A stretch of DNA of 64,000 nt from Clostridium_AB sp036639235 (GTDB lineage: Bacteria > Bacillota > Clostridia > Clostridiales > Caloramatoraceae): contig NZ_JAVWJB010000004.1 of the NCBI RefSeq assembly GCF_036639235.1, positions 28,099 to 92,098 of the forward strand. Direction: 5' to 3'. The position numbers and the translations under genes were made by a program. Numbering within the stretch: position 1 is the first letter of the stretch; each line of letters opens with the position of its first letter. A model generated the notes under the pieces. It did not search any database. It was not told where the DNA came from and worked only from the letters and a program-made list of their open reading frames with translations. Below, in pieces: positions 33,983-41,852 of this stretch.

Positions 33983-34772
33983 AGATATTACGATAGGTCA
34001 ATACCTACCAGGAGATTCATTTGTACACAAACTAGACCCAAGAGTAAAAATATTATTGTCATTACTATATATAGCTATATTATTTGTTGTAAATAATATA
34101 TTTGGATATGTTTTTATAGCAGCATTTACTTTCTTTACAATTTACATAGCAAAAATACCACCAAAGTTTATTTTTAAAGGCTTAAAGCCTATACTTTGGA
34201 TTATTGCATTTACTGCGGTATTAAATTTATTTTTAACACCTGGTAATATAGTTTATCAGTTAGGGTTTATTAAGATTACAGATAAGGGTATATACCTTGC
34301 TGTGTTTATGATATTAAGGCTAGTATTCCTAATTATAGGTACATCAATACTAACCCTAACAACATCACCTATAGCATTAACAGACGGTATAGAAAGACTT
34401 CTTAATCCATTTAAGAAAATAGGTCTTCCTGCACATGAACTGGCTATGATGATGACTATAGCCTTAAGATTTATTCCTACGCTAATAGAGGAAACAGACA
34501 AGATTATGAAGGCTCAAAAGGCTAGGGGAGCTGATTTTGAATCAGGTTCACTTGTAAAAAGAGCTAAAAGCCTTGTTCCTATACTAGTACCTTTATTTAT
34601 TAGCTCATTTAGAAGAGCTGAAGATCTTGCAACTGCTATGGAGGCTAGATGCTATAGAGGAGGAGAAGGAAGAACAAGACTTAAGCAGCTTAAGGTTACT
34701 AAGCTTGACTATATAGCCGCTGCTTCAATGATAATATTACTTATTTTATCAATATTAAGTAGGTTTATTTAA
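33975..34772 (+). CDS. ecfT: ECF transporter transmembrane protein T
   Basis: The 265-residue membrane protein has about five or six hydrophobic segments and a cytoplasmic coupling region with AQKARGAD and AMEARCYRGG, the two short Ala-Arg-Gly-like motifs that dock the ATPases. It follows ecfA2 with overlap and overlaps truA by one base. Confidence 0.94.
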   Translation: MLKDITIGQYLPGDSFVHKLDPRVKILLSLLYIAILFVVNNIFGYVFIAAFTFFTIYIAKIPPKFIFKGLKPILWIIAFTAVLNLFLTPGNIVYQLGFIKITDKGIYLAVFMILRLVFLIIGTSILTLTTSPIALTDGIERLLNPFKKIGLPAHELAMMMTIALRFIPTLIEETDKIMKAQKARGADFESGSLVKRAKSLVPILVPLFISSFRRAEDLATAMEARCYRGGEGRTRLKQLKVTKLDYIAAASMIILLILSILSRFI

Positions 34773-35506
34773 TGAGAAATATAAAGTTAGTTATAGAATA
34801 CGATGGGAGTAACTATTGTGGGTGGCAAAAACAAAAGAATGCTGTTACAGTAGAAGAGACCCTAGAAAAGGTTATCATTGACCTTGTTAAAGAAGATATT
34901 AAGATTATAGGTTCAAGTAGAACAGACTCAGGTGTCCACGCAAGAGGGCAAGTAGCATGTTTTAAAACGAATAGCAGTATACCTGCTTTTAAATTTGCTA
35001 GTGCTATTACTGCTAAGCTACCAAGAGATATTGCTGTAGTTTCTTCAGAGGAGGTAGACATGGATTTTCATCCACGTTTCTCTTCTAAAGGCAAAAGATA
35101 CTCATACAACATACTAAACAGACGAATAAATGCAGCGCTTATGAGGAACTATTATGCACATGTTGGATATGAACTTGAGATTGATAAAATGGTAGAGGCT
35201 TGTAACTATTTTATTGGTGTTCACGATTTTTCAGCATTTAAATCTCAGGGAGGGTCAACATTAGATTCTGTTCGTGAAATTTATAGTTTGAATATAACAA
35301 AAAATGGTGATTATATAACTATGGTTGTAGAGGGAAATGGTTTTCTATACAATATGGTTAGAATAATTGCCGGTACTCTTATAGATGTTGGTAGAGGGCG
35401 AATACCAGTTAACACTGTAGGAGATATTATTAAGTCAAAGGACAGAGCATTAGCAGGGAAAACTGCATTAGCATGTGGCCTTTGTCTTGAAGAAGTTTAC
35501 TATTAA
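34772..35506 (+). CDS. truA: tRNA pseudouridine synthase A
   Basis: The 244-residue enzyme modifies U38-U40 in the tRNA anticodon arm. The catalytic aspartate is in SSRTDSGVHARGQ; NMVRIIAGTLIDVGRGR is the C-terminal signature. Its start overlaps the ecfT stop (TAATG). The ecfA1-ecfA2-ecfT-truA-rplM order is common in Firmicutes. Confidence 0.97.
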   Translation: MRNIKLVIEYDGSNYCGWQKQKNAVTVEETLEKVIIDLVKEDIKIIGSSRTDSGVHARGQVACFKTNSSIPAFKFASAITAKLPRDIAVVSSEEVDMDFHPRFSSKGKRYSYNILNRRINAALMRNYYAHVGYELEIDKMVEACNYFIGVHDFSAFKSQGGSTLDSVREIYSLNITKNGDYITMVVEGNGFLYNMVRIIAGTLIDVGRGRIPVNTVGDIIKSKDRALAGKTALACGLCLEEVYY

Positions 35507-35509
35507 ATA

Positions 35510-35538
35510 TTGACACACCAGGGTCAATGTAATAAAAT
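35510..35538 (+). promoter_or_regulatory. Sigma-A-type promoter for rplM-rpsI
   Basis: TTGACA (35510-35515), a 17-base spacer and TAAAAT (35533-35538), just after truA. Confidence 0.8.
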
Positions 35539-35544
35539 AGATTA

Positions 35545-35638
35545 GGGTGTAATACAGTTCACAAAGATCCACTAGCCCCGGATCTTTAAAATAGATACTT
35601 ACACAAGATTTAGAAATGAGATCAGGGAGGGTAATTTA
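35545..35638 (+). ncRNA. Ribosomal protein L13 leader
   Basis: GTGTAA (35547-35552) can close with TTACAC (35599-35604). Inside is a stable stem AAAGATCC/GGATCTTT (35563-35570 with 35580-35587) around a nine-base loop. This two-stem layout directly before rplM fits the L13 leader known in Firmicutes. The match is by layout and position, not by a covariance-model score. Confidence 0.7.
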
Positions 35639-36073
35639 ATGAAGTCATACATGGCAAAAGCAGAAGATGTACAAAGAAAATGGTATGTTGTTGACGCTAC
35701 TGATAAGACACTAGGAAGACTAGCAAGCCAAATAGCAACAGTTCTTAGAGGAAAGCACAAGCCAACATTTACTCCACACGTAGATACTGGAGATTTCGTT
35801 ATAGTGATTAACGCTGAAAAAATAGTTCTTACAGGAAATAAGTTAAACGATAAACTATACAGACATCACTCACTATATCCAGGCGGACTAAAGGAAATTT
35901 CATACAAGAAGATCATGGCAGAAAAGCCAGAACTTGCTGTAGAAGAAGCAGTTAGAAGAATGCTACCAAAGGGAAGCTTAGGAAGACAAATGTTCAGAAA
36001 GCTAAGAGTATGTAAGGGAACTGAGCATGGGCACGATGCGCAAATGCCAGAAGTTCTAGAATTTAAATATTAA
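35639..36073 (+). CDS. rplM: 50S ribosomal protein L13
   Basis: The 144-residue protein has KWYVVDATDKTLGRLASQIA and the signature MLPKGSLGRQMFRKLRV. It is an early 50S assembly protein. SD is CAGGGAGGG. rpsI follows after 27 bases. Confidence 0.98.
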   Translation: MKSYMAKAEDVQRKWYVVDATDKTLGRLASQIATVLRGKHKPTFTPHVDTGDFVIVINAEKIVLTGNKLNDKLYRHHSLYPGGLKEISYKKIMAEKPELAVEEAVRRMLPKGSLGRQMFRKLRVCKGTEHGHDAQMPEVLEFKY

Positions 36074-36100
36074 TTAGTGGATTGAAGGGAGGATTTTCGA

Positions 36101-36493
36101 ATGGAAAGAGTACAATACTATGGAACAGGTAGAAGAAAGACTTCTGTAGCAAGAGTAAGACTAGTACCTGGAGATGGAAAAATAGTTATAAATAAAAGAG
36201 ATATAGAGAACTACTTTGGACTTGAGACACTTAAGGTTATCGTTAAGCAACCACTTAACCTAACTGGAACTCTTGACAAGTACGATGTACTTGTAAACGT
36301 ACATGGTGGTGGATACACTGGTCAAGCAGGAGCTATTAGACACGGAATTTCTAGAGCTCTAGTTCAATCAGATGCTGACATCAAGCCAGTACTTAAGAGA
36401 GCTGGATACCTAACAAGAGACCCAAGAATGGTAGAAAGAAAGAAGTACGGACTAAAGAAAGCAAGAAGAGCGTCACAGTTCTCAAAGAGATAA
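36101..36493 (+). CDS. rpsI: 30S ribosomal protein S9
   Basis: The 130-residue product has YYGTGRRKTSVARVRLVPGD, GGGYTGQAGAIRHGISRAL and the C-terminal RRASQFSKR, whose terminal Lys-Arg contacts P-site tRNA. SD is AAGGGAGG. A strong terminator follows. Confidence 0.98.
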   Translation: MERVQYYGTGRRKTSVARVRLVPGDGKIVINKRDIENYFGLETLKVIVKQPLNLTGTLDKYDVLVNVHGGGYTGQAGAIRHGISRALVQSDADIKPVLKRAGYLTRDPRMVERKKYGLKKARRASQFSKR

Positions 36494-36497
36494 TATT

Positions 36498-36524
36498 AAA
36501 CCCCTCATTACGAGGGGTTTTTTT
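36498..36524 (+). terminator. Terminator after rpsI
   Basis: AACCCCTC (36499-36506) and GAGGGGTT (36512-36519) flank a five-base loop, followed by a run of T. It separates the plus-strand operon from the convergent minus-strand gene. Confidence 0.9.
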
Positions 36525-36527
36525 ATT

Positions 36528-37061
36528 TTAATTATATGTTTTAATATAGAGTTCATTATCATTTATATCAAGTAGACTAATTTCAAACACATCAACAGAG
36601 CTTCCTTCAATGCTTAGAATAGAACCAGGCAGTGAAGAAGTAGGCTTTTCATATATAAGGGTTTCTCCATTAACAAGTGTCTTAATTCGTATTTTAGAGG
36701 TTAATTTTAATATATCTTTATTATTAATTAATGTGCAGATATAAGTAAAGTTATAATAGGATACTTTCTTAAAAATAATAGAACTAGTATTATTAGCAGC
36801 ATACAGATTAACAGACTTTTCTATTTCATATCCAGGTGTATTTGATACAGTATAGAGATTAATACTATTATTAGTTTCAAATATAGTATTTAAAACATTA
36901 TTATTAGTATCACTACATATAATCCGTCCCCCTACACTTTGAATAAAATTATTTGTTTTAGTAGTGAGTATAGAGTCGGAGTATACCTTAGTAGTTGCTT
37001 GATAATTTAATAACAATACACTGCTAATAACTAAAAATAGGAAAAGTACAAACCTTTTCAT
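36528..37061 (-). CDS. Exported protein of unknown function
   Basis: The 177-residue product has an N-terminal signal peptide (MKRFVLFLFLVISSVLLLNY, basic start then hydrophobic core) and a polar body rich in Asn, Ser and Ile. No known motif or lipobox was recognised. The start follows AAGGAG on the minus strand. It lies 74 bases downstream of cwlD on the same strand, with no obvious terminator between, so the two are likely co-transcribed. A role in sporulation or germination is only inferred from that neighbour. Confidence 0.75.
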   Translation of the reverse strand: MKRFVLFLFLVISSVLLLNYQATTKVYSDSILTTKTNNFIQSVGGRIICSDTNNNVLNTIFETNNSINLYTVSNTPGYEIEKSVNLYAANNTSSIIFKKVSYYNFTYICTLINNKDILKLTSKIRIKTLVNGETLIYEKPTSSLPGSILSIEGSSVDVFEISLLDINDNELYIKTYN

Positions 37062-37135
37062 TTACCAACTCCTTAACATATTTAAAAGTTATACCCAAAT
37101 TACTTGAAAAAAATAGTATAGATATGATTACTTTG

Positions 37136-37846
37136 TTATTTTTTTAACTCGTAATATTTCTCTATTCCATAGAAGATAGATGCAGCAAGCTTACTTTGGT
37201 ATTTATCACTTTTAAGCATTTGTTCCTCACTAGGACTTGATAAGAATCCACATTCAACTATAACAGATGGAATAGGGTTGCTTTTTAAAAGAAAGTATTT
37301 ATTAGATTCCTTTTCTGTTCTTTTATTATAAGGATCAACATTTACCCTTATCTCATCTTGAATAGCCTTAGCTAGAATTTGACCATTTTCATCGCCCTTT
37401 TGATAAAACACCTGTGCACCCTTAGAATTTGGGAAGCTATTAAGGTGAATGCTTATAAAAATATCAGCATTATATTCATCTATAAGATCCTTTCTTTTTT
37501 TAAGGTCCTGTTGTTTTTTATTTTTACCTGATCCATATCTACCGTAAAGATCCTCATCTACTTCACGAATCATTATACAGGTATCACCACTTTCTTCTAT
37601 GTAGGCCTTAAGCTTTAGAGCAAGTTTTAGGTTAATATCCTTTTCAAGGGTACCACCACTGCCTACAGCACCTCCATCAACACCACCATGGCCTGCATCA
37701 ACTACAATTGTTTTACTGCCCTTAGGGCTTAATAGTCCAAAAAACTTATTTGAAAAGGTATTAAGATAAGATATATCAAGGACTAATATAAGTGTTACAA
37801 TAAGTGTTACTATAACCATATTAACTATGGGAAATTTCTTTTTCAT
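37136..37846 (-). CDS. cwlD: N-acetylmuramoyl-L-alanine amidase CwlD
   Basis: The 236-residue protein has an N-terminal membrane anchor or signal (about residues 8-30) and an Amidase_3 domain. Zinc and catalytic residues are in DAGHGGVDGGA, SIHLNSFPN and VIVECGFLSSP. CwlD removes peptide side chains to make muramic-delta-lactam in spore cortex, needed for germination. The gene sits beside rpsI as in many clostridia, pointing to an endospore former. The start follows AAGGAGAG. No clear sporulation-sigma promoter could be assigned. Confidence 0.92.
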   Translation of the reverse strand: MKKKFPIVNMVIVTLIVTLILVLDISYLNTFSNKFFGLLSPKGSKTIVVDAGHGGVDGGAVGSGGTLEKDINLKLALKLKAYIEESGDTCIMIREVDEDLYGRYGSGKNKKQQDLKKRKDLIDEYNADIFISIHLNSFPNSKGAQVFYQKGDENGQILAKAIQDEIRVNVDPYNKRTEKESNKYFLLKSNPIPSVIVECGFLSSPSEEQMLKSDKYQSKLAASIFYGIEKYYELKK

Positions 37847-38057
37847 TATGTCTCTCCTTATAAATTAATACATGAAAACTTATATAAATATATGAATTAT
37901 AAATTATAAAAAAGTACTAAATTTTCAAATTACCTATTGACTAACCTAAAATAGAGGGTTAAAATCAATATTAAATTTCAAAACAAAGTTGGAATTAATT
38001 ATATTTGTAAAAAGAATAAGGAAATGAAACGTGTAAAGTAAATTTTAATAAAATCTA

Positions 38058-38086
38058 TTGACAAGTAAATTTTAATATAGTATATT
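38058..38086 (+). promoter_or_regulatory. Sigma-A-type promoter for the T-box/ilvC transcript
   Basis: TTGACA (38058-38063), a 17-base spacer and TATATT (38081-38086). The 210 bases between it and cwlD (37847-38057) are AT-rich; no gene was seen there. Confidence 0.8.
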
Positions 38087-38134
38087 TACTAGAAATAATA
38101 GAAATATTTTCTTTATATGTTATAAATTAATAAT

Positions 38135-38366
38135 GATAAAGCGTGGATAGGGACAAGTAGATAATTAAGGTTTTATAGAGAGTGGATGTTTGGTGTAAAT
38201 CCATAAATTAGATTATTGAATATCACCCTTGAGTGGAGACTGAATACCAGAAGTAAGTCTTACCGGCATAGCCGTTATATATATTTAGCTAAAATTGGGT
38301 GGTACCGCGAAGATTTCGCCCCATGGATTGACAATGTAATTTTGCCATGGAGAAGTCTTTTTTTTA
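38135..38366 (+). ncRNA. T-box riboswitch 1, isoleucine (ATC specifier)
   Basis: The T-box sequence TGGGTGGTACCGCG lies at 38296-38309. The specifier position, aligned with the second T-box in the same leader (GAA-n-codon-purine-CCC), reads ATC at 38222-38224, an isoleucine codon followed by A. The terminator AAGATTTC (38310-38317) / GAAGTCTT (38352-38359) with a T-run follows. Uncharged tRNA-Ile would favour the antiterminator and read-through. A one-base shift would give TAT (Tyr), judged unlikely given the downstream ilvC. Confidence 0.92.
38310..38366 (+). terminator. Conditional terminator of T-box 1
   Basis: AAGATTTC pairs with GAAGTCTT, with an inner CCATGG/CCATGG stem, then a long T-run. 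The 5' arm begins directly after the T-box sequence, as required for a terminator/antiterminator switch. Confidence 0.85.
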
Positions 38367-38431
38367 TATAATTTTTTAAGAATAATATCATCTGAGGCTA
38401 GAGTAAATATATACTAAAAATTGAATACGTT

Positions 38432-38643
38432 AAAAGCTGAGAACGGGAACAGTAGATTTAATGTGATTTTTACAGAGAAGGGGCCATTGGCTGAGAGCCC
38501 TAAATAGTATTATTTCGAAACTAGCCCAGGAGCTGAGAACTGAATTAATAGTAGGTTTGTCCGGCAATAGCCGTTATTTATATAAGTGAAAATTTGGGTG
38601 GTACCGCGAAGACTCTCGCCCCATGGTGGAGGGTCTTTTTTTT
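38432..38643 (+). ncRNA. T-box riboswitch 2, leucine (CTA specifier)
   Basis: A second complete T-box follows the first by about 70 bases. T-box sequence TGGGTGGTACCGCG is at 38595-38608. The specifier, in the context GAAA-CTA-GCCC, is CTA at 38521-38523 (leucine), followed by G. The terminator AAGACTCTC (38609-38617) / GAGGGTCTT (38629-38637) ends in a T-run. It stands directly before ilvC, so ilvC transcription must pass both switches. Confidence 0.92.
38609..38643 (+). terminator. Conditional terminator of T-box 2
   Basis: A nine-pair stem (one wobble) with an 11-base loop and a T-run, starting immediately after the T-box sequence. Confidence 0.85.
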
Positions 38644-38767
38644 ATTTGTTTTTTTAGGAAATTAAGTAAAATAAGTAACAAAAATCAATTGATAATAAGC
38701 ATAGAATTATCTAAGCTTAATTATATATTTTAGGTAACAATACATATATTTTAAGGGGGTTTTTAAA

Positions 38768-39760
38768 ATGGCTAAAATGTACTATGATAGTGACGCAAAT
38801 TTAGATTTATTAAAGGGGAAAAAGGTAGCAATTATTGGTTACGGCAGCCAAGGACATGCACACGCACTAAACCTTAAGGATAGCGGTGTTGATGTATGTG
38901 TAGGACTATATGAGGGAAGTAAGTCATGGGCTAAGGCAGAAGAAGCAGGACTTACTGTATATGATGCTTCAGAGGCAGCTGAAAAATCAGACCTAATTAT
39001 GATACTACTACCAGATGAGAAGCAAGGGGCAGTTTACAAAGAGTCAATAGCTAAGCATCTAACAAAGGGTAAGGCACTAATGTTTGCACACGGATTTAAC
39101 ATCCACTTTGCACAAATAGTTCCACCAGCAGATGTTGACGTATTCCTAGTAGCTCCTAAGGGACCTGGACATACTGTTAGAACTCAGTATTTAGAGGGAA
39201 GAGGAGTTCCATCACTTATAGCAATTCACCAAGATGCAACTGGAAATGCAAAGGATATAGCACTTGCATATGCGAAGGGAATTGGTGGAGGAAGAGCTGG
39301 AATTTTCGAAACATCATTTAAAGAAGAAACTGAAACTGACCTATTTGGTGAGCAAGCAGTTCTTTGTGGTGGTATGTCAGAAATGGTTAAGGCTGGATTT
39401 GATACTCTAGTTGAAGCTGGATATGCACCAGAAATGGCATACTTTGAGTGTCTACATGAGCTTAAGCTAATCGTTGACCTAATGAATGAAGGTGGACTAG
39501 CTTACATGAGATATTCAATTTCAGATACTGCTGAATACGGAGATTACTCAGTAGGTAAGAGACTAGTTACTGATGAAACTAGAAAAGAAATGAAGAAGGT
39601 TCTGTCAGAAATTCAAGATGGAACATTCGCAAGAAACTGGCTACTAGAAAACCAAGTTGGAAGACCTGGATTTACAGCTGTAAGAAACAGTGAATCAGAG
39701 CACCAAATTGAAGTAGTTGGTAAAGAACTTAGAAAGATGATGTCTTGGGCTAAGAAATAA
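38768..39760 (+). CDS. ilvC: Ketol-acid reductoisomerase
   Basis: The 330-residue class I enzyme converts acetolactate or acetohydroxybutyrate to the dihydroxy acids of valine and isoleucine synthesis. The NADPH-binding GYGSQGHAHALNL and the catalytic region LFGEQAVLCGGMSEMVKAGF are present. SD is AAGGGGG. It is controlled by the tandem T-boxes and is followed by a long hairpin, so it may form its own transcript. Confidence 0.98.
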   Translation: MAKMYYDSDANLDLLKGKKVAIIGYGSQGHAHALNLKDSGVDVCVGLYEGSKSWAKAEEAGLTVYDASEAAEKSDLIMILLPDEKQGAVYKESIAKHLTKGKALMFAHGFNIHFAQIVPPADVDVFLVAPKGPGHTVRTQYLEGRGVPSLIAIHQDATGNAKDIALAYAKGIGGGRAGIFETSFKEETETDLFGEQAVLCGGMSEMVKAGFDTLVEAGYAPEMAYFECLHELKLIVDLMNEGGLAYMRYSISDTAEYGDYSVGKRLVTDETRKEMKKVLSEIQDGTFARNWLLENQVGRPGFTAVRNSESEHQIEVVGKELRKMMSWAKK

Positions 39761-39773
39761 GACAATTTATATA

Positions 39774-39808
39774 CTTTGCTTACTGGGATACCAGTAAGCA
39801 AAGGTTTA
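39774..39808 (+). terminator. Strong hairpin after ilvC
   Basis: CTTTGCTTACTGG (39774-39786) and CCAGTAAGCAAAG (39791-39803) pair perfectly around a four-base loop. The tail GTTTATAAG is T-poor, so it is a weak terminator or an mRNA 3'-end stabilizer. Confidence 0.65.
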
Positions 39809-39849
39809 TAAGAATTGACGGGGTCTAATTTTATAAACTTTTAAAACTA

Positions 39850-39983
39850 GTTAAAGTATAAGTATAAGTGTACTTTAACCAAAAGGTAAAAATATTAAAC
39901 TTTAATAAAATGCATTATTAAAGTGATGTAATCTTAAACATATCTAGGTTTAAGTACCTTTATAATTTAGGTGGGGGCCTAAA
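39850..39983 (+). promoter_or_regulatory. Structured region before leuC
   Basis: The 339-base ilvC-leuC gap holds no gene. It contains three successive inverted repeats: GTTAAAGTA/TACTTTAAC (39850-39858, 39871-39879), ACTTTAATAA/TTATTAAAGT (39899-39908, 39915-39924) and TTTAGG/CCTAAA (39966-39971, 39978-39983). A further GTTAAAGTAT copy is near 40033. No T-box sequence and no leucine-rich leader peptide were seen. This could be an operator array or a leader RNA for leuCDB-ilvBN. Confidence 0.5.
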
Positions 39984-40099
39984 AGGCAGTTAAAGGAACT
40001 TAAAAGTGGATATGGGGAAGATGAAAATTACGGTTAAAGTATGAGGAATGGGTTTAAAAGGTAAATATTACTTTAAGTAAATTAAAGGGGGAAAAAGTT

Positions 40100-41362
40100 A
40101 TGGGCATGACAATGACTCAAAAAATATTAGCGGCACATGCAGGTCTTGATAAGGTTGTGGCAGGACAATTAATTAAGGCAAAGCTTGATATGGTACTTGG
40201 AAATGATATAACAACTCCAGTTGCTATAAAGGAGTTTAGAAAAGTAGGTAAAGATGAGGTATTTAGTAAAAGTAAAATTGCTATAGTACCTGATCACTTT
40301 ACTCCTAATAAGGATATAAAATCTGCAGAACAGGTTAAGTTTATTCGTGAATTTGCAAATGAAAATGAAATTGAAAATTTCTTTGAAATAGGACAAATGG
40401 GAATAGAACATGCACTACTACCTGAAAAAGGACTAGTTGTTGCAGGAGATGTTGTAATAGGTGCTGATTCTCATACCTGTACTTATGGAGCACTTGGTGC
40501 TTTTTCTACAGGTATAGGAAGTACAGATATGGCAGCAGGAATGGCTACAGGTGAAGCTTGGTTTAAAGTGCCTGAAGCTATTGAATTTAATTTAACAGGA
40601 AAAATGCAAAAATGGGTATCGGGAAAAGATATTATACTTCACATTATTGGAATGATAGGAGTAGATGGTGCTCTATACAAGTCAATGGAATTTAAGGGCG
40701 AAGGTGTTAAAAACCTATCCATGGATGATAGATTTGCAATGGCTAATATGGCTATTGAAGCAGGAGCTAAAAATGGAATTTTCGAAGTAGACGACAAGAC
40801 TATTGATTATATTAAAGAACATTCAACTAAGGAGTACACAGTATATAGTGCAGACAAGGATGCTGAATACTCACAGGTTATTAATATAGATTTATCAACT
40901 ATAAGACCAACAGTTTCATTCCCTCATCTACCAGATAATACTAGAACAATAGACAATGTAGGAGATGTTAAAATCGATCAGGTTGTTATAGGTTCATGTA
41001 CAAACGGTAGAATTGATGATATGAGAGTAGCTGCACAGATTCTTAAGGGTAAAAAGGTTCACAAAGATGTTAGATTAATTGTGTTCCCAGCAACTCAAAA
41101 GATATGGCTTCAAGCACTTAAAGAAGGATTACTTGAGATTATGGTTGAAGCAGGAGCTGCAATTAGTACACCAACATGTGGACCATGTCTTGGTGGACAT
41201 ATGGGAGTACTTGCTAAGGGAGAGAGAGCAGTTGCTACTACAAATAGAAACTTTGTAGGAAGAATGGGACATGTAGAAAGTGAAGTGTACCTAGCTAGCC
41301 CAGCAGTTGCAGCAGCATCAGCAGTTACAGGAAAAATATCTTCACCAGAGGAGGTAATGTAA
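40100..41362 (+). CDS. leuC: 3-isopropylmalate dehydratase large subunit
   Basis: The 420-residue subunit carries the [4Fe-4S] ligands in IGSCTNGR and TPTCGPCLGG and the aconitase motifs GADSHTCTYGALGAFSTG. Its length and that of LeuD (162) match the archaeal/clostridial split form, shorter than the enterobacterial 466/201. It isomerizes 2- to 3-isopropylmalate. SD is AAGGGGG. It opens leuCDB-ilvBN. Confidence 0.95.
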   Translation: MGMTMTQKILAAHAGLDKVVAGQLIKAKLDMVLGNDITTPVAIKEFRKVGKDEVFSKSKIAIVPDHFTPNKDIKSAEQVKFIREFANENEIENFFEIGQMGIEHALLPEKGLVVAGDVVIGADSHTCTYGALGAFSTGIGSTDMAAGMATGEAWFKVPEAIEFNLTGKMQKWVSGKDIILHIIGMIGVDGALYKSMEFKGEGVKNLSMDDRFAMANMAIEAGAKNGIFEVDDKTIDYIKEHSTKEYTVYSADKDAEYSQVINIDLSTIRPTVSFPHLPDNTRTIDNVGDVKIDQVVIGSCTNGRIDDMRVAAQILKGKKVHKDVRLIVFPATQKIWLQALKEGLLEIMVEAGAAISTPTCGPCLGGHMGVLAKGERAVATTNRNFVGRMGHVESEVYLASPAVAAASAVTGKISSPEEVM

Positions 41363-41363
41363 T

Positions 41364-41852
41364 ATGGTTAAAGGAACAGTTATTAAGTATGGAGATAACG
41401 TAGATACAGATGTTATTATACCAGCTAGATATTTAAATACATCAGACCCAGTAGAACTTGCAAGTCACTGTATGGAGGATATTGACACTTCATATGTTGA
41501 TAGGGTAAAGGTAAGCAAGATTATGGTTGCAGGTAAAAACTTTGGATGTGGTTCATCAAGAGAACATGCACCAATTGCTATTAAGGTAGCAGGAACTCAG
41601 TGCATTATTGCTGAAACATTTGCAAGAATTTTTTATAGAAACTCAATTAATATTGGTCTTCCTATAATGGAGTGTCCACAGGCTGCAAGGGATATTGAAG
41701 AGGGAAATGAAGTAGAAATTAATTTTACAACAGGTGAAATTATAAATATTACTAAAGGGGTTAGCTATAATGCTGCACCATTCCCAGAGTTTATGCAGGA
41801 AATTATTAAGGCAGATGGACTTATTAACTACATTAAGAAGGGGGAAAAATAA
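41364..41852 (+). CDS. leuD: 3-isopropylmalate dehydratase small subunit
   Basis: The 162-residue swivel-domain subunit has GDNVDTDVIIPARYLN and FGCGSSREHAPIAI, the substrate-recognition loop. It begins one base after leuC and overlaps leuB by one base. Confidence 0.96.
   Translation: MVKGTVIKYGDNVDTDVIIPARYLNTSDPVELASHCMEDIDTSYVDRVKVSKIMVAGKNFGCGSSREHAPIAIKVAGTQCIIAETFARIFYRNSINIGLPIMECPQAARDIEEGNEVEINFTTGEIINITKGVSYNAAPFPEFMQEIIKADGLINYIKKGEK

Noticed and set aside
37919..37934. Possible CodY box before the T-box promoter
   Set aside because: AATTTTCA matches the first half of the CodY consensus, but the second half has about five mismatches in all.
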